From assembly GCF_020740795.1 (NCBI RefSeq), contig NC_067282.1:54815290-54879289 (forward strand): 64,000 bases of DNA, in the 5' to 3' direction. Made by a program: the position numbers and the translations under genes. The notes under the pieces are model-generated. The model was not told the DNA's origin. It made no database searches and saw only the letters and a program-made list of their open reading frames with translations. Of the stretch, positions 12,901 to 25,780 are shown piece after piece; the stretch's first letter is position 1; every line of letters starts with the position of its first letter. The stretch is from Apus apus. Lineage: Eukaryota > Chordata > Aves > Apodiformes > Apodidae.

Positions 12901-15900
12901 CAGTAAAATGTATAAAGCTGTTAACGGCTCAAAAGCCCTCACAGCTTCTTGAACAATGTCCTTGTGTTTTGTCTATCTTTCGCTGTTGAATTGTGCCTCT
13001 TTATTATGTTTGGGTTTTGCTAGAAAATACTTTATAGTAGCTTATGCTAAGCATCAGACACTTGGACAGGCTGAAAGCAAAAATGAGACTTATTTTTCCT
13101 AATAGTTGTCAGTGTTAAGGAAAAGCATCCTCAAGTCAGGTGCTTTAAATCAAACTCAATACTTCATTTTTCATATTCTATGGAGAAGACGTTACTTTTA
13201 GTAGAATGCCATGTATCCTTTACTTGATTTATTGGCATCTCTTTACAGTAGTTATTCTTGATAGTTTGAGTTATTGAAAGCATTTTGGAGGGAAAGAATG
13301 AAAAAGAGATGAAAAAAACAGAGCTCAGTGTAAGCGAGGTAACATAGGGTGATCTGAAAGACCAGATGATTTGTGGAAGTACAAAATGTTCAGTACCCAG
13401 CAGTGAAACATTTTAAAGGAGGGGAGGGCCCATTGGACAAAGTGGAAAAAGAAAAGAAAAAAAAATAGAGAGAAAAGCAGAATAGAAAGAGGTTGATGGA
13501 AGAAAGAGGAATGATTTTTATTGGAGTGAGAGAATTGGGGAGGGAAGGGGAGTAAGGGTAGAAAAAAATGAGATGATGACTTGCTGAATTCTAGGCTTTT
13601 TACATCTTTGGAGTGACATTTTCTATGCTGTCTATTTTTCTCTTTCCCCCCCAACAGATTCCTCCTCCCCCTTTTTCATTTCCACTATCCTTTGCCTAAA
13701 CAACATTTTTCTTTAGAAAGCATTTAGCCATCTTCTTCCATGTCTTCTTCATGCATCTCTCCTCTGTGTGGTGACATTGACAATCACATTTCTTTCCAAC
13801 AGCGAAGTAATTGCCTTTAATCCTACTTGTCTCTTTAATACACTGAGTGAATTGTCTAGGGCGTGTTCCCATTGGGAGACCTGAGGAAGATACCACCAGG
13901 AAAAGTGAGGCATAAGGCTAAAATTCTGCTTTTGCAAAGTGGGCAGGGGTATTCTTGATGACTCCTCTCCTGGAAATCCTCTAGAAATTCACTCTTGGTT
14001 GTGCAGAAACACAATAGCAGCCTTAACAGACTGCATCCTCAAAGCAGTGCTACCGAGAGAGGCAGATGGAGGAGACATGCCGGCTTGATGATGATAGCAG
14101 ATGTCAACAAGTTAACAATCTGAAAGGGAAACTAGCTGCACAGCAGTGCTTCTTACCCAAATGTTTAAAAGAGAGAGAGGAAGGAAAAAAAAAAACAACA
14201 GTGGAAGAGAAAAGCAAGATAGAAAAGAAGATACAAATCAGTAGTGCTGATCAGCAAGAGCCGTAAAAGGCTATCTGATGCTAAATCTGTAAAGTGGTGC
14301 TGCTAAGTGGATTTATCTAAAGAAGTATTTCACTATTAGGCTGTCACAAAGGAAGAGGATTCACTTCAGATGCCATATGCCAACTGTGCAATTAGGCTTC
14401 CAGTCATACATGCATGTGTACTAAAGTGGGGGGCAAGTCTCAGCCATTTGCAATTGCTCTTGCTTTTACAATCCTGGATATTCGGTTGCTTGCCTTTTTG
14501 TGGAAGTTCTGTTGTTTGGAATAACAAACTTCTATTTTTCTGGGCATTTTTATCTTAGGGATTTTTTTTTCTGTGTGTTGTTTTGGTTTTTTGTTTGGTG
14601 TCGTTTGTTATTTTTAAATCTCCCTTAAAGAAAAAATAATATTGTCAGACTTTTTAAAATACTCTTTCACATTATAAAGCAAATCAATTTTTTAAAAAAT
14701 TAGAAGTTGCATACATTTTCTGTCTGAGAAAAAAATCCACACGCCTTATTATATGAGGGATGACAGCTTGGTGCTTTGTATCCTGGCCTTTGAAACCACG
14801 TATGGGCCTTGGGTGAGGTGCAACCTGAAACAAAACATTATCACCTACAGATGCAAGACTTCTAGGTGTGTGATGTAGTCGTATGGTAATAGTTAGTAGA
14901 TGGCAGTTAGTTCAGCCCTGTTGATAGGTCTGAATGTAGTAGCTGACACAGTGATTGCAGTGGAGAGGTGCCTAGTAAGACTAAGGAAAATACAGATACT
15001 TAACCCAGTTACACACTTTGGCTACTGTTGGTGCTATTGAAATAAAAATCTCAGAGCTTGCTGCTAAAATTTCACTTCAGTGTACAAAATTATTGGAGAA
15101 AAGTAGTTCAGAAATTTGAAGTTTTGAAATTACTTTAGATTTATTAAAACAATTTTCATTTCATTTTATGGCTGTATGATTCAGCTAAGCTCTTCTCTGG
15201 AGCTTTCAGATCTTAATTGAGGTCTTGGGTCAGTCATGCTGCAAATAATCTCTTTTTATGAGTGGATTTAAGGCATGCTTGTTTTCTGTGTATTGATTTA
15301 GAAACAGAAAGTTAGTTCCCAACCCAACTCTGAACAAGGAGTTTTTCCTGTAGTAGTTGAAGCATGTTTTTTTCTTGTGTATGAGGAAATAAATGCACCA
15401 TACTCTTTTTCACAATGTACTGAAGAAAAAAAAGAAGTGCTTTTTGCTTGAGCCTTGTGTGGAAAACCCAGTTTCCACCAGATCTCCACAAAAATAGGCT
15501 TCCCAACCCCCAAGGGTCTAACAGAGAAATCATTGTGGTTCTTGTCACTTCCGTTAAAAGACGGAAACATCGATATTCCCATCTGATGTTTTGAATGCAA
15601 GGAGGCTGCTGTACAGGATGTCCTCTCTTGGACTGTTGGCTTTCTATATTTTCTGCAAAGCCTCATGAAGTGCAGAGCATTGCTGACACATGTCACACAC
15701 TCGTCTGCTCCTATCACTGAGCTGCTCACGAGGAAGGAGCTGAGGTTGGTGATGAAGGCCAGCGAGCTGTGAGGACCAGCATTGTGCACCTTCCTCCCTC
15801 TGCAGCTGCAGCTGAGCTCTCTGCACAGAGGGCAAACTGCATTGAAGTACTCTGATGCTCTTCATCTCTCTGAGGTGGTAAAACAGAACTTCGGTACAAA

Positions 15901-16841
15901 AATGACTGTTCAAGTTCAGCAGGAAAATCAATACTATCCGCTAGATTTTGAACTGCTTTTGCTGAAGAGGTAGCACCAGAGTTAGGCTAGCCTGACCAGT
16001 TGTTTTGTCACAAAACTCCAGACATGTTGGAGCATTGGAGACAAACAGAACTGTTCTGATATAAGCTCATGAGCTTTCCTCCTCTAAAAAACTTTATTTT
16101 TTTTCCCAACATAACCAGAAGTTGCTGGTGACTTTGTTAATGTATTACTAGTAGAACCTTGCACTCACTGGCCTAAAATCCCTGTCAGAAACTATACCCA
16201 GATTGTTATAGTTCGTGTCAGATGAGCCAGATACTCAGATGTTTAAAGAGGTTCCAAGGTTAGTTTTCCACATACTAAAAATGCTTTCTGTTAGTTTTCC
16301 ACATAGTAAAAAAGTTTCCCTTTTTCTACCAACTCATAAACCATCCAACGAACCAGCTCCAAGAATTACCAGCATTTTAAAAGCCAGAGATCCCTCCACA
16401 TATGAGTCAGAATTATTTTTTTTTAATGTAACCATTACAATATTTTGATATGCTTTTATTTATTTACTTTAATTTTTAGTTAATGAAAAGCCATTCTAGG
16501 TGTGGGAAATCATTCCAGGACATTTTGGGAATAGGGCATGCAAAATAAGCTATCTGTGTCCACTGAGAACCCTGCAGTTGTTTTCTGTCTGAATCTATAC
16601 ATTTCTCCTCATTGATCAAGCTCAGCTGGATTGGACTGCTCTTAATGCCTCAGACTGAGGGAGGCATGATGAGATTGTCCATCCTATTTTTGGTAAGGCC
16701 TGCATTTTGTTCACCCATTTAGTGGCACTGTTTATTTCCTTTACTCATCTTTTTTTTTCCCTCCCCAACTCAGGGAATTTTCCTTTTCCTTACCTGAAGC
16801 TGCTACATCCTATCTAGTACTTCCTTAAGTCACATCTGCTT

Positions 16842-16855
16842 CCCCCCCCCCCCCC
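16842..16855. repeat. C14 homopolymer
   Basis: Fourteen consecutive C residues in an otherwise AT-rich intron, within a wider pyrimidine-rich stretch from about 16735 to 16915. Confidence 0.95.
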
Positions 16856-19086
16856 ACTATGTCCCCTGAAACTTTGTTACCTTCTGTACAAATCTTCCCA
16901 TCCCCCTTCTCAGATTTGCCATTTCTGAACATTTTTTTAGATCATCTGTTCCCATCCAGCATGAAATGGGTTCTGCTGGCAGAAAGACACAGCAGCTTTA
17001 CTGAATGTGCTCAGGTTGTCTGAGATTGCTTGATAACAAAGCAATTTCTGACGGGTAATGCTTTCAGATGTTAAGCCAGGGACAGCCGTGGGGCAGAAAA
17101 GTCCTTCCTAAAGGCACATTCTCTTCTATTTATCACTAGTCAGAAATGCAGTCTCTCTGAGGTACCAACGAACCTGGTTTGCTTTTCCCACGCTCTCAGT
17201 GCAATTTGGCACTATATTCCTGACACAATTTAAAAGAAAATGTTAAAAATGGTTTTATTTATTTGTTTTCATTTATAAGATAATCAGCACCATGCACAGA
17301 AAATCGTTTATGTTGTAGAGTTATAGACAGGAAAAGACAATTAAGCACAACTTATTATATAGTGTGCTTATTTTTACATTGAAAGTTATTGCTGTTTCTT
17401 CCTAATTTTATTTTATTTTTTATTGCAATAGCAGGGTAAAAATGTTTTATTACACAAATTATATACTTCTATCACAGTGTTTTAAAATGAAAATTACCTG
17501 TACAAAATAGACTTTCAGTCAGCCTATATGGGCAGCTGGAAACTGGTTTGAATGCATGCAGCTAATGATCATGGTGATGTGCATGGGAGCAGGTTTAATG
17601 TAAGTTTAGGCACTGCTTGCTTAGTTGTGGTTTCATAAATGCTGGACAAGAGGAATGAAAAAATGCTGTAGTAAATGGTGAATAGAAGAAAAAGCTAAAT
17701 GCTTAAGGCATGGAATTTTAGAATTCTAGAGACAGATATCTAACAAACTCTAGTGTTTTAATGAGATGTGGCTTTTTAATTCCCTCTAAAAATAAAAAAC
17801 CCATCCTAAGCTGGTATTTTTTTCAGTCTTCAAGTAATAACAATTATCAGTAATAAGTCAATACTCCTATTGACATTATTGGGGAAAAGATTACAAGGAA
17901 ATATTGAGACTATATACAAATAAATGCATCATATAGCTATTTTAATTTTGGAATCTTGCATTGCAATAAGTAGGTTAAGCTTTTCAATGCTAATAGCTGA
18001 TCCATCATAAAGTTTCCTTCATCTGAAGTCATCAGATCATGAAATTTTTTCTCCTCATTTAGCAAGAAGGAGAGGAAGCCACTTGCTATAAAATGTCTGA
18101 GGTGAACTTGTTTCTTTTTACTCATGAAGTGTAGCTCTTGCACAGACAGTTAAGAAGATGCAGAATATTATAGTCCTCTGGTGTTTAATTGTTTCTCTAT
18201 GCTCCAGAATTTAAAGAGAATTTAGGATGTGTTTGTCAGTAGCTTTCCCTCTATAATCAGGTTGCTATGGTAAACCTATTATTCTAGACAAAGAAAGAGT
18301 ATGTTTTGTAAAGTGCTGATCCCTTTTCAGTATAATGTGAGCTTCAAATTACTTTTGATTGATTGAATTTGTATGGTAAGCATTTTATCATGATAACTAA
18401 AAGAAGAAGGTCATAGAGTAAGGTGTGGCTTCTGTTTTTTCAGTAGCAGGTGCATCTTGACAAAGTAGTAGTGTGGCTGAAGCAAGCTTACCTTCCAAAT
18501 ATCTTATTCAGGTTTTCCTAGGGAAGCAACCTGAAATTTATTATTACAGAATGCTTGTGTTTATCTACATGTTGATAAACTGAGTCTTTGAAGTTTAGGT
18601 TTACAACATCCTATATAATTAGCTGTTCAGAAGCAATAGGACTTTAATTCTCTCTGAAGTTATCTCCACAGTGTGAGCCTACCTTACATAATCTAACAAA
18701 AATCTCAGTACTTTTGGAGGTAAGATACGTTTTTTCACTCAGTACAAAGTCACAATTATTAAGTGCCATCACTAAATTCACTTCTTACTTTCCTAGTGCT
18801 GATTTTGTCACATTTTTAAAAGGAAAGATGAACTAATGATTTGTGTATCAATTTCAGCAGCAGTGTCCTAACATGTTATAACTATATATTTCAATATTGA
18901 AAAGTAAAGAAATAGCTCAGAGAAATTCTTTTCCAGGCCTCTTACTGATGGAGGTTTCTGTCCATTTTCAAGGTCTAAACCATACCCTGAACATAGGTTG
19001 GACCCAGCAAAATAAAACACAATAAAAAACAATAAGGGGCAGAGATACCAGAAAGGAATTTGGACTTTTTGGCTATGTCAACATAG

Positions 19087-19103
19087 CCATTCATTCATTC
19101 ATT
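19087..19103. repeat. (ATTC)n short tandem repeat
   Basis: About four copies of the ATTC tetramer in the ITGBL1 intron. Confidence 0.85.
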
Positions 19104-19997
19104 GATTAAAATGAGAAGACTGAGGAAATAGGGCCTAAACTCCCTTGGCATTTGCTTTTGAGAAGACAATCTGAACTTGTATCTCTTACATGACAAAAAT
19201 ATGCCCTGTCTGCTTAGGGATGGGATATTCCTCAAGTTTTTCTGCTGGTGAAACTGTTCCACATTAACTACAATGAGTAAACATTAATTGCAGCAGGGAC
19301 TGAGTGGAACCTGTTCCCATTCCAGTGCAAATGCCCAGCCACTGAGCTCTCAGGTCATTCTGACTTATTAAATTAAGCATTACAGAAGGTGATGCTTAAT
19401 TATAGAACATGCAGGAGCCTCATTACAGAACTTTCTTTGCTTGTCCCTCTAGAGGATTTTCCACCTCTGCTGACTCGTCTCTTCAAATCAACTTGCTTAA
19501 ACTGATTTTATTGTCCTTCAGGCATCCTCCTTATAGCATTAGCTGGCCAGGATACCACCGTGAAAAAATGGTTCTATTGTCTATTTCATAGTCTTCACAA
19601 TAGATTGGTCCTGTTCACCAGGTACCTACCTGCCTACTGTGCTGACTGTGCTTTGGGACACTGTGATGTGAGATTTTTGTGAAAGTAGCCAGGTTGTCTA
19701 AGGTTGATGCATAGAAAGAGACTATGAGAGCCCCACATTTTGATAAGTTGGACTCATTAAAAGTTTCTGAAGATTTAAATACTAAGGAATGGGTTTTTCC
19801 CAGTTTTTAATGTAGCTGTCCTTGGCAAATAATTATAGCTTAGAGAATGCAGGCAAATAACATCAATCGTTCTGTAGACAAACATATCCTAAATGTTCAC
19901 GTGATTACCTAATACAACTGTATTTCATCATGTCCTAAGTGCACTTCATATAATAAATTTCCTTCTGGAACAAATATGTTCATATAATTGCCAATGC

Positions 19998-20130
19998 AAC
20001 ATAGCTCCCTCAGCCTGTCCTTATAGGACCTGTTCTCCAGACCCCTAATCAACCTAGTTGCCCTTCTCTGCACCCTCTCCAGCACCTTGATGTCCTTCCT
20101 ATACTGCAGTGCCCAAAACTGCACACAGTT
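19998..20130 (-). mobile_element. CR1 LINE ORF2 fragment
   Basis: On the - strand this translates to the C-terminal part of CR1 ORF2, with the pattern [20 protein letters not shown] followed by an R-G-L-E-N block. This is characteristic of the end of the CR1 reverse-transcriptase open frame. The frame breaks down at its 3' side near 19998 and the 3' UTR is missing, so it is a dead internal fragment. Confidence 0.88.
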
Positions 20131-21258
20131 TTGCTGAACTGTTTGGTCACATATTGAAAAGCTGCACTTGGATGATTTTTTTTCTTTGTACTTATGGTTG
20201 CTCCTACTGTAAACTTGGGTTCTGCAGTCAGTAGAGCTGTGTCCAGGCCCAGGTTAAGTCTTGCTGATGCTGTGATTAAATAAGATTAAAAGGTGCAGGA
20301 TTTTCTACATCCTAATCCATGTCTCTGGTGGCCCTTTTTTAAATGTATGTGGGGAACGGTCCATCTTCTCTCTCCCCACACAAGACACCTTTTCCCAAGC
20401 CCATCAAATGTATTAGTTACAGTTAGTAACTAATGACAGTGTCATTTTCTGAGCATTCTCACAGCAGCATTGCAATAAACAATTTTAAAAACAGGGAGAT
20501 GAACTCTGAGAATTTAGGAAATACCAAAACCAGTGTTAACCCTGAACTGAGTTTGTCTCATATATATGCAACATAAGGCTGTCCTTGATGTTATTTTTTA
20601 TTCACATCTGACCCTTTAACACTCACGGCTTTAGAGTGGAAGATCTGTGGGAGATTGGATGGGTCTATTTCCCCTTTAAGTTGTGGGGAGTTCTCCTGTA
20701 AACAGGTTGATGGAAGGCAAGACTCTGACAGGCTGTGTTTTTGACTTGTTTCCTCACACCTAGACAAGAAAAATTATAGTGGTTTTTGCTTTCCAAATGC
20801 CTGACAGAGTATTTGAAGAGTTATGTTTCTACATGAACAGAGATATTTTTAAATAGACCTGTGCATAGACTGTTGAATTCTAGTAATTTTGGAGTTTCTG
20901 TGCTACATGCTAAATAGCTTAAACCAATTTTAGATGTTAATTGTGCAGCTAAAATGTGCCATAGCTCTGCTACGCAAAGCTGAGATGTGAAAAACATACA
21001 ATGCCAATGATTTCTTATTGATGTTTCCACCAAGATCTAACAGTGATACACTTTGCTTCTGGTTGCCAGGGATGAGAGAGAGTTTTTTATTTTATTTTTT
21101 TTAAACAGTGTTTATGTGCATTCTTTAATTAATACAGAGTGACTTCTAGTTTGTCTTTGGGGCATAGGGTGTAGGATAAATTTGTTTGTTGTTTTATTTT
21201 TAATTCATTTATTTTACTTTACTGAACTCATGACTCTAACAATTGTTTATTTCTACAG

Positions 21259-21375
21259 GGAGATGTGAATGTGGCCAATGCTCTTGCTTCCCTCCAGGAG
21301 ACAACAGAGTTCATGGCAAAAACTGTGAATGTGATGACAGACAGTGTGAAAATGCAGATGGTGATGTCTGTGGGG
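21259..21375 (+). CDS. ITGBL1: ITGBL1 coding exon (EGF repeat)
   Basis: Internal exon of 117 bp: 2 bases completing a Gly codon, 38 codons, then 1 base (phase 1 in, phase 1 out). The 3' splice site is ttctacag and the 5' splice site is GTATGT. It encodes a cysteine-rich stretch with eight Cys in the order CECGQCSC, then a [10 protein letters not shown] loop, then CECDDRQC and a final VCGG. This matches the integrin-type EGF repeats of ITGBL1 (also called TIED), a secreted protein of about 494 residues with ten such repeats. The human counterpart, as I recall, has the same cysteine frame with a YPPGDRRVYGK loop. All eight Cys expected for disulfides are kept. The next exon starts with the two bases that complete this exon's final Gly codon, 12 kb downstream. 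Confidence 0.95.
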
Positions 21376-23499
21376 GTATGTGTTCATTTAAATTAAGATA
21401 GTATAATAGAAATATACATCTCGATAGCTTATAACTTTCTGTTCTCTCTGATTCCATAGCATGTCACTATAGACTATTGACATAAATAATTAATTATAAT
21501 AGATGATAGAATTTTGTAAAAAACAAGCTCTAAAAATGCTGAATATGTCAGTGAATATTTGTTTTAAAATTTCAGAAACACTAACAATGAAGCAGATTAA
21601 AAATACCTACTAGCATAAATACAAGTGCTGCAGGATATCCCAGATTCCATCAGTGATCATTAGAGAATGAAACAGACACTTAAAGGAAAAAGTGAAAAAA
21701 TTTGGTAATTTTACTTTGTGTTTAGTACAGTTGCTGTTTTACTGAGAATGTTGTATTTTATCTAAAGGTAACAATGACCAGCAATACTTTTCAATATGTC
21801 ATATTTGCTGATGGTGATATGTCTGTTTTCTAAAAAGCATTAAAAATACATTATGAAAGAATCTAAAATGCTTGAGATACATTGACATAGTAATTGTACA
21901 TGCAGGTGGTTTATTTTAATGTTGACAATGAAAACCCCAGTTTTTGATTTTTCAGTAATGTATATTTGTGTTAAATAGTATTTCACGTTAGTTTTAGATA
22001 TATAAATGCATACATACTATGTAGTATTTAAAAAAAAAGTGGTATTTGTCCTAAACGCTTCCTATTTTTATTTGCTTTATTTTATAAATTACTTTTGAAT
22101 TCTTGATATTAACAAAGTAGTTGGTATGGAGGATGACAAATTTTATTGTATGCCCTATTCCTGCATTAAAAAAAATATATGTATTGCTTAATAATCCTTG
22201 TTTACATAAAACATTCTGATTACAGGGTATATTTCTTCAAGGTCTCTGCCATGCAGATTGTAGGCATGTATGGAAAATTCTACTTTGAATCTTTGACCAG
22301 CTATAATAATAGTTTACAAAATTCAATAATATGGATGTATAGAAAAAAGAATAATTTGAAATTTAATGTTGTATATGGGACATTAAAGCAGGTGGAGCAC
22401 AGAAAAGCTGGGACATATTTTTTATGAAGTGAATTGTTGGGAACCAAAATTCATAATCTTGCATGGTTAAAACTATCTCTTCTAATACGTCATTCATATT
22501 TTACATTAAATGACAATGCTTCAATGTTAATACTGCTAATTATATGGCACATTTTTAAAATTATAGACAAAAATTCCATTATTCTTTTTTTTAAATTTTG
22601 TTGCTGGGGAGAGCACCTCACACTTAAAAGAATAATCACCTCAATGCTTGAACCAGCGTCCAATTTTTTACTGTGCGGGAGAGACTCTAGGTCACAAAAT
22701 TACTTGAATAAACTCTTCACTTTAGTCTAAAAAGCTTTTTCCAAAGAGTATGGCAGAAATTAATAAATTCATTTAAACCCCATATGCTTTACGCTTATTT
22801 TCCCAATTTTGAAACAACACATAGAAAGGAAAGCCAGCTGATAAACCTGTGAATCTGTTGTAGACTCAAGCTCGACTTTTTCATTTTCATTCATGCTGAT
22901 AGTTTAGTTACCAATGATTCTCTGCAGGTGAAAGAAATTATATAGGAAAATGCAATTCAAGAGACTGTGTCCTGTTTGAATTTCACTGCCCAGTATCTTT
23001 TGACAGGACCTCAGAAGGGACGCCCTGTGATTTTTACTGTTCCAGGGGGCTGAGCTTATTCCCAGTTTTTTCCCCAAAATTGTATAAGTGCTGAATCAGG
23101 AATCCTGTTGTCCTGGTCTTTCTTTTTAAGTAAAGAGAGAGGAGGAAGTGAGGCATAAGGTGATTAAATCCTCCAGGAGCTGAACTGAACTCCAAAGTGC
23201 CCCTAGAGAGACTGGAGCACCTGTGCTCACACAAAGCTGTCTGAACCTGGCCAGGTGAAGCTGGTCCCTAGAGTTTTAGTCTTCCCAATTAGAAATCATG
23301 CCACTACTAATATTGTCCTCTAAAAATTGTTGGATTTCTGTAGTAGACCATTTGGGATTCTAGTGGTAAATAATTGGCAGATGATTTTTTCGTATTCTTG
23401 ATATTTAATTCTTGTTCTGTCTATTATATTTGTAAATATAATTTGAGATATTTTTAGGTTATTCTAGATTTGGTTGTAATCCTTGAAGCATGTTTGTTT

Positions 23500-23520
23500 G
23501 TTGTTGTTGTTGTTGTTGTT
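23500..23520. repeat. (GTT)7 microsatellite
   Basis: Seven GTT units followed by a degenerate ATT/GTT tail to about 23534. Confidence 0.93.
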
Positions 23521-23621
23521 ATTGTTATTATTATCACATCTGTTCTTTCCCAGCCAAGAACTGATTTCCCCTTCCTCTGTGTCTGTTCTCATGCCACACC
23601 AGTATTTCTTTGTTGCACTTG

Positions 23622-23657
23622 TCTAGCAACCATGAGAAGTCTAGCTACCATGAGAAG
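23622..23657. repeat. 18-bp tandem duplication
   Basis: Two adjacent copies of an 18-bp unit beginning TCTAGC and ending CATGAGAAG, differing at a single base (A versus T at unit position 7). Confidence 0.93.
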
Positions 23658-25061
23658 CTGACTGATACTTGAATTAACAAACACAGATCTCTTAGTAACT
23701 ACTCAGTTCTCTTCCATACACCGCTTTTTCTTCTCTTGGCTGCTGGAGCTCTGGAGTGGCTCCTTCCCTCATTTCCTTTCTCTCTACCTCTTTTTGTTTT
23801 TCTTTCTTTGTTTGTTTGGTTTTTTTTCCTTCTTACTTTTTTAATACTGCTGGCTCCTGGAACCATATTTTCTTTGTCCATCTGTGCTTCATGTATCTCA
23901 AGGGGTGACCATCCCATGTCAATAACTTAAGGTAGCACCTATTTAGGTATAAGCACTAAGGACAGGAATGTTTATCTTCAGAGAGTCCCCATAAATCACA
24001 GCTTTCTGTTCACTCACCATTTAGTAAGTGAATTTCCCTCACCTTCAAGCTCATAATATGAGACATTTATCCCTTATGCATTTTCTGTGACTTCATCTTT
24101 CGCTGTGGCTTTCAGCAATATTGCTGTTGAAATTTCTCTCCCCACAGTTTCTGACCAAATGTTGGAATTTCTGTCTTTGTTTTCCTTTTCAGATCCACAA
24201 TAACCTTTGAGGTTACTGAAGGATTCAGCCCTACTCTTTAGTAATTGTGAGATGTTTTGCTTGGCTATCACATTCTAGCCTGGTAGCATTTTGAATGTTT
24301 CCTTTGATATAGAAGATTTCTAATATCTCCCTTTTTATGAGACTCTACCAATTTAAACAGTATTGTTGTGTGTGTTTTTTTTTTCTCCTTTTACAGCTTA
24401 CCTACTCACAGAATTACTCTCATTAATTTTCTGCTAATGATACACACACCTCTTCTGTTTTGGAGTTTGTCCAAGATTTCATCTCAGCCTGAACCTCTTG
24501 ACACCACTTGCTGAACTGCTTATTTTTTCTTCTTTTCATTTTCCTCCTTTCACTACTGTTTTTCTACCCCTGTTGCTACCTAGGCAGTCTCTGCCAGGGC
24601 ATAAGCCCTTGATAGGAAGCCTGGCTTCAGAGAATTGAAAGCTTGCCCCTATGAATCTGCAGGATGTGACAATGACCACCAAGAGCCTGTACAGCACAAG
24701 GAAGGAAGACCAGTGTTTTCAGATTAAATGTGTGCTGAAATGGGAAATGTGAATGACAACCTAAATGATCTGACTAAAAATTGTTACTGGCCCCTTCTGA
24801 CCAGCAGAGATTGATTAATAGCTTGCTTTCCAGACCTGCCCTCCATACGATAGTAGAAAGCCATGAGGCAAAAGACATGATAAATTAGGGTACAACTGAG
24901 TGAGACCCTATTACCATGTTTCTGCATGATTGTAGTGAGTCATTCACTTAAAAATTCAGCTGTCCATCATTGCAGTAACAGGAATAGAGACATTACATCT
25001 CTGCAAAGAGGTCGCACAAGGACTCAGCATGGATTCCACAGCACTCTGCTATTAGAAGTGA

Positions 25062-25369
25062 GTCATAGAATGGTTTGAGTTGAAAGGGACCTTTAAAGAT
25101 CATCTAGTCCAACTCCCTTGCCATGAGCAGTGACATCATTAACTAGATCAGGTTGTTCCAAGCCCCATCCAACCTGGCTTTGAACGCTTCCAGGGAGGGG
25201 GCATCCACAACTTCTCTGGACAACCTCTTCCAGTGTCTTTCCACCCTCATAGTAAACAATTTCTCCCCAATGTCCAATCTAAACCTACCCTCTTTCACTT
25301 TAAAACCATTGCCCCTTGTGCAGTCACTACAGGCCTTGGAAAAAGTCTTTCTCCATCTTTCTAATAAGC
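25062..25369 (-). mobile_element. CR1 LINE, 3' part (interrupted copy)
   Basis: Reverse complement of the CR1 3' region, starting 'gtcatagaatggtttgagtt' and running through 'aaagatcatctagtccaact', 'atccaacctggctttgaacg' and 'acaggccttggaaaaagtct'. The element is broken after 25369 by non-CR1 sequence and resumes at about 25506 in the same orientation. Confidence 0.93.
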
Positions 25370-25505
25370 TGCCTAGTTTAAGCCAGGATTAAGCCAATTT
25401 TCTTTTTACTGTTTTTTGTTGTTGTTGTTTGGTTTTGTGTTGTTTCCCCCCCCCCCAATAATTATTGTCATGGTTTGATGCAGGATCAGCAATTAATCCA
25501 GTGAC
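25370..25505. other. Insertion inside a CR1 copy
   Basis: About 136 bp that do not belong to CR1. They contain a T-rich stretch, a (GTT)n run, and C11 at 25446-25456. The stretch lies between the two collinear halves of one CR1 copy, with aagc on both sides (25366-25369 and 25506-25509). The origin is not recognised. Confidence 0.6.
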
Positions 25506-25780
25506 AAGCCTCCTTTAAGTATTAAAATACAACAATAAGACCTCCCTGAAGCCTTCTCTTCTCCAAGCTGAACAACCCCAACTCTCTCATCATTTCTTCA
25601 AAGCAGAGATGTTCCAGCCCTCTGAACATTTTTGTGGCCCTTCTGTGGGGCCCCTCTGACAGATCCATGTCTTTCTTGTACTAGGTGTCCCAGAACTGGA
25701 TGCAGTACTGTAGATGGGGTATCAAAAGAGCAGAGTAGAGAAGGAGAATCACTTCCCTCAACCTGCTTCGCCAGGTCCTT
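25506..25780 (-). mobile_element. CR1 LINE, more 5' part (interrupted copy)
   Basis: Continuation of the same CR1 copy: 'ataagacctccctgaagcct', 'ctccaagctgaacaacccca', 'cttctgtggggcccctctga' and 'cagaactggatgcagtactg'. These correspond to the antisense of the ORF2 C-terminus, where the family encodes a W-R-Q-x-x-R type helix region. Confidence 0.9.

Larger units (their letters stand above)
1..21258 (+). other. ITGBL1: ITGBL1 upstream intron (partial)
   Basis: This stretch precedes the first recognisable ITGBL1 exon and ends in a good 3' splice site: a pyrimidine-rich tract and CAG at 21256-21258, with a branch-point-like CTCTAAC shortly upstream. I looked for the preceding exon, which in the human protein carries another EGF repeat ending in a Cys-Ser-Gly-x-Gly motif, and saw no Cys-x-Cys-Gly-x-Cys coding pattern. 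The stretch is therefore read as intron of at least 21 kb. It contains CR1 fragments, a solo LTR and simple repeats, listed separately. No gene is seen between these. The upstream exon could have been missed by eye. Confidence 0.7.
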
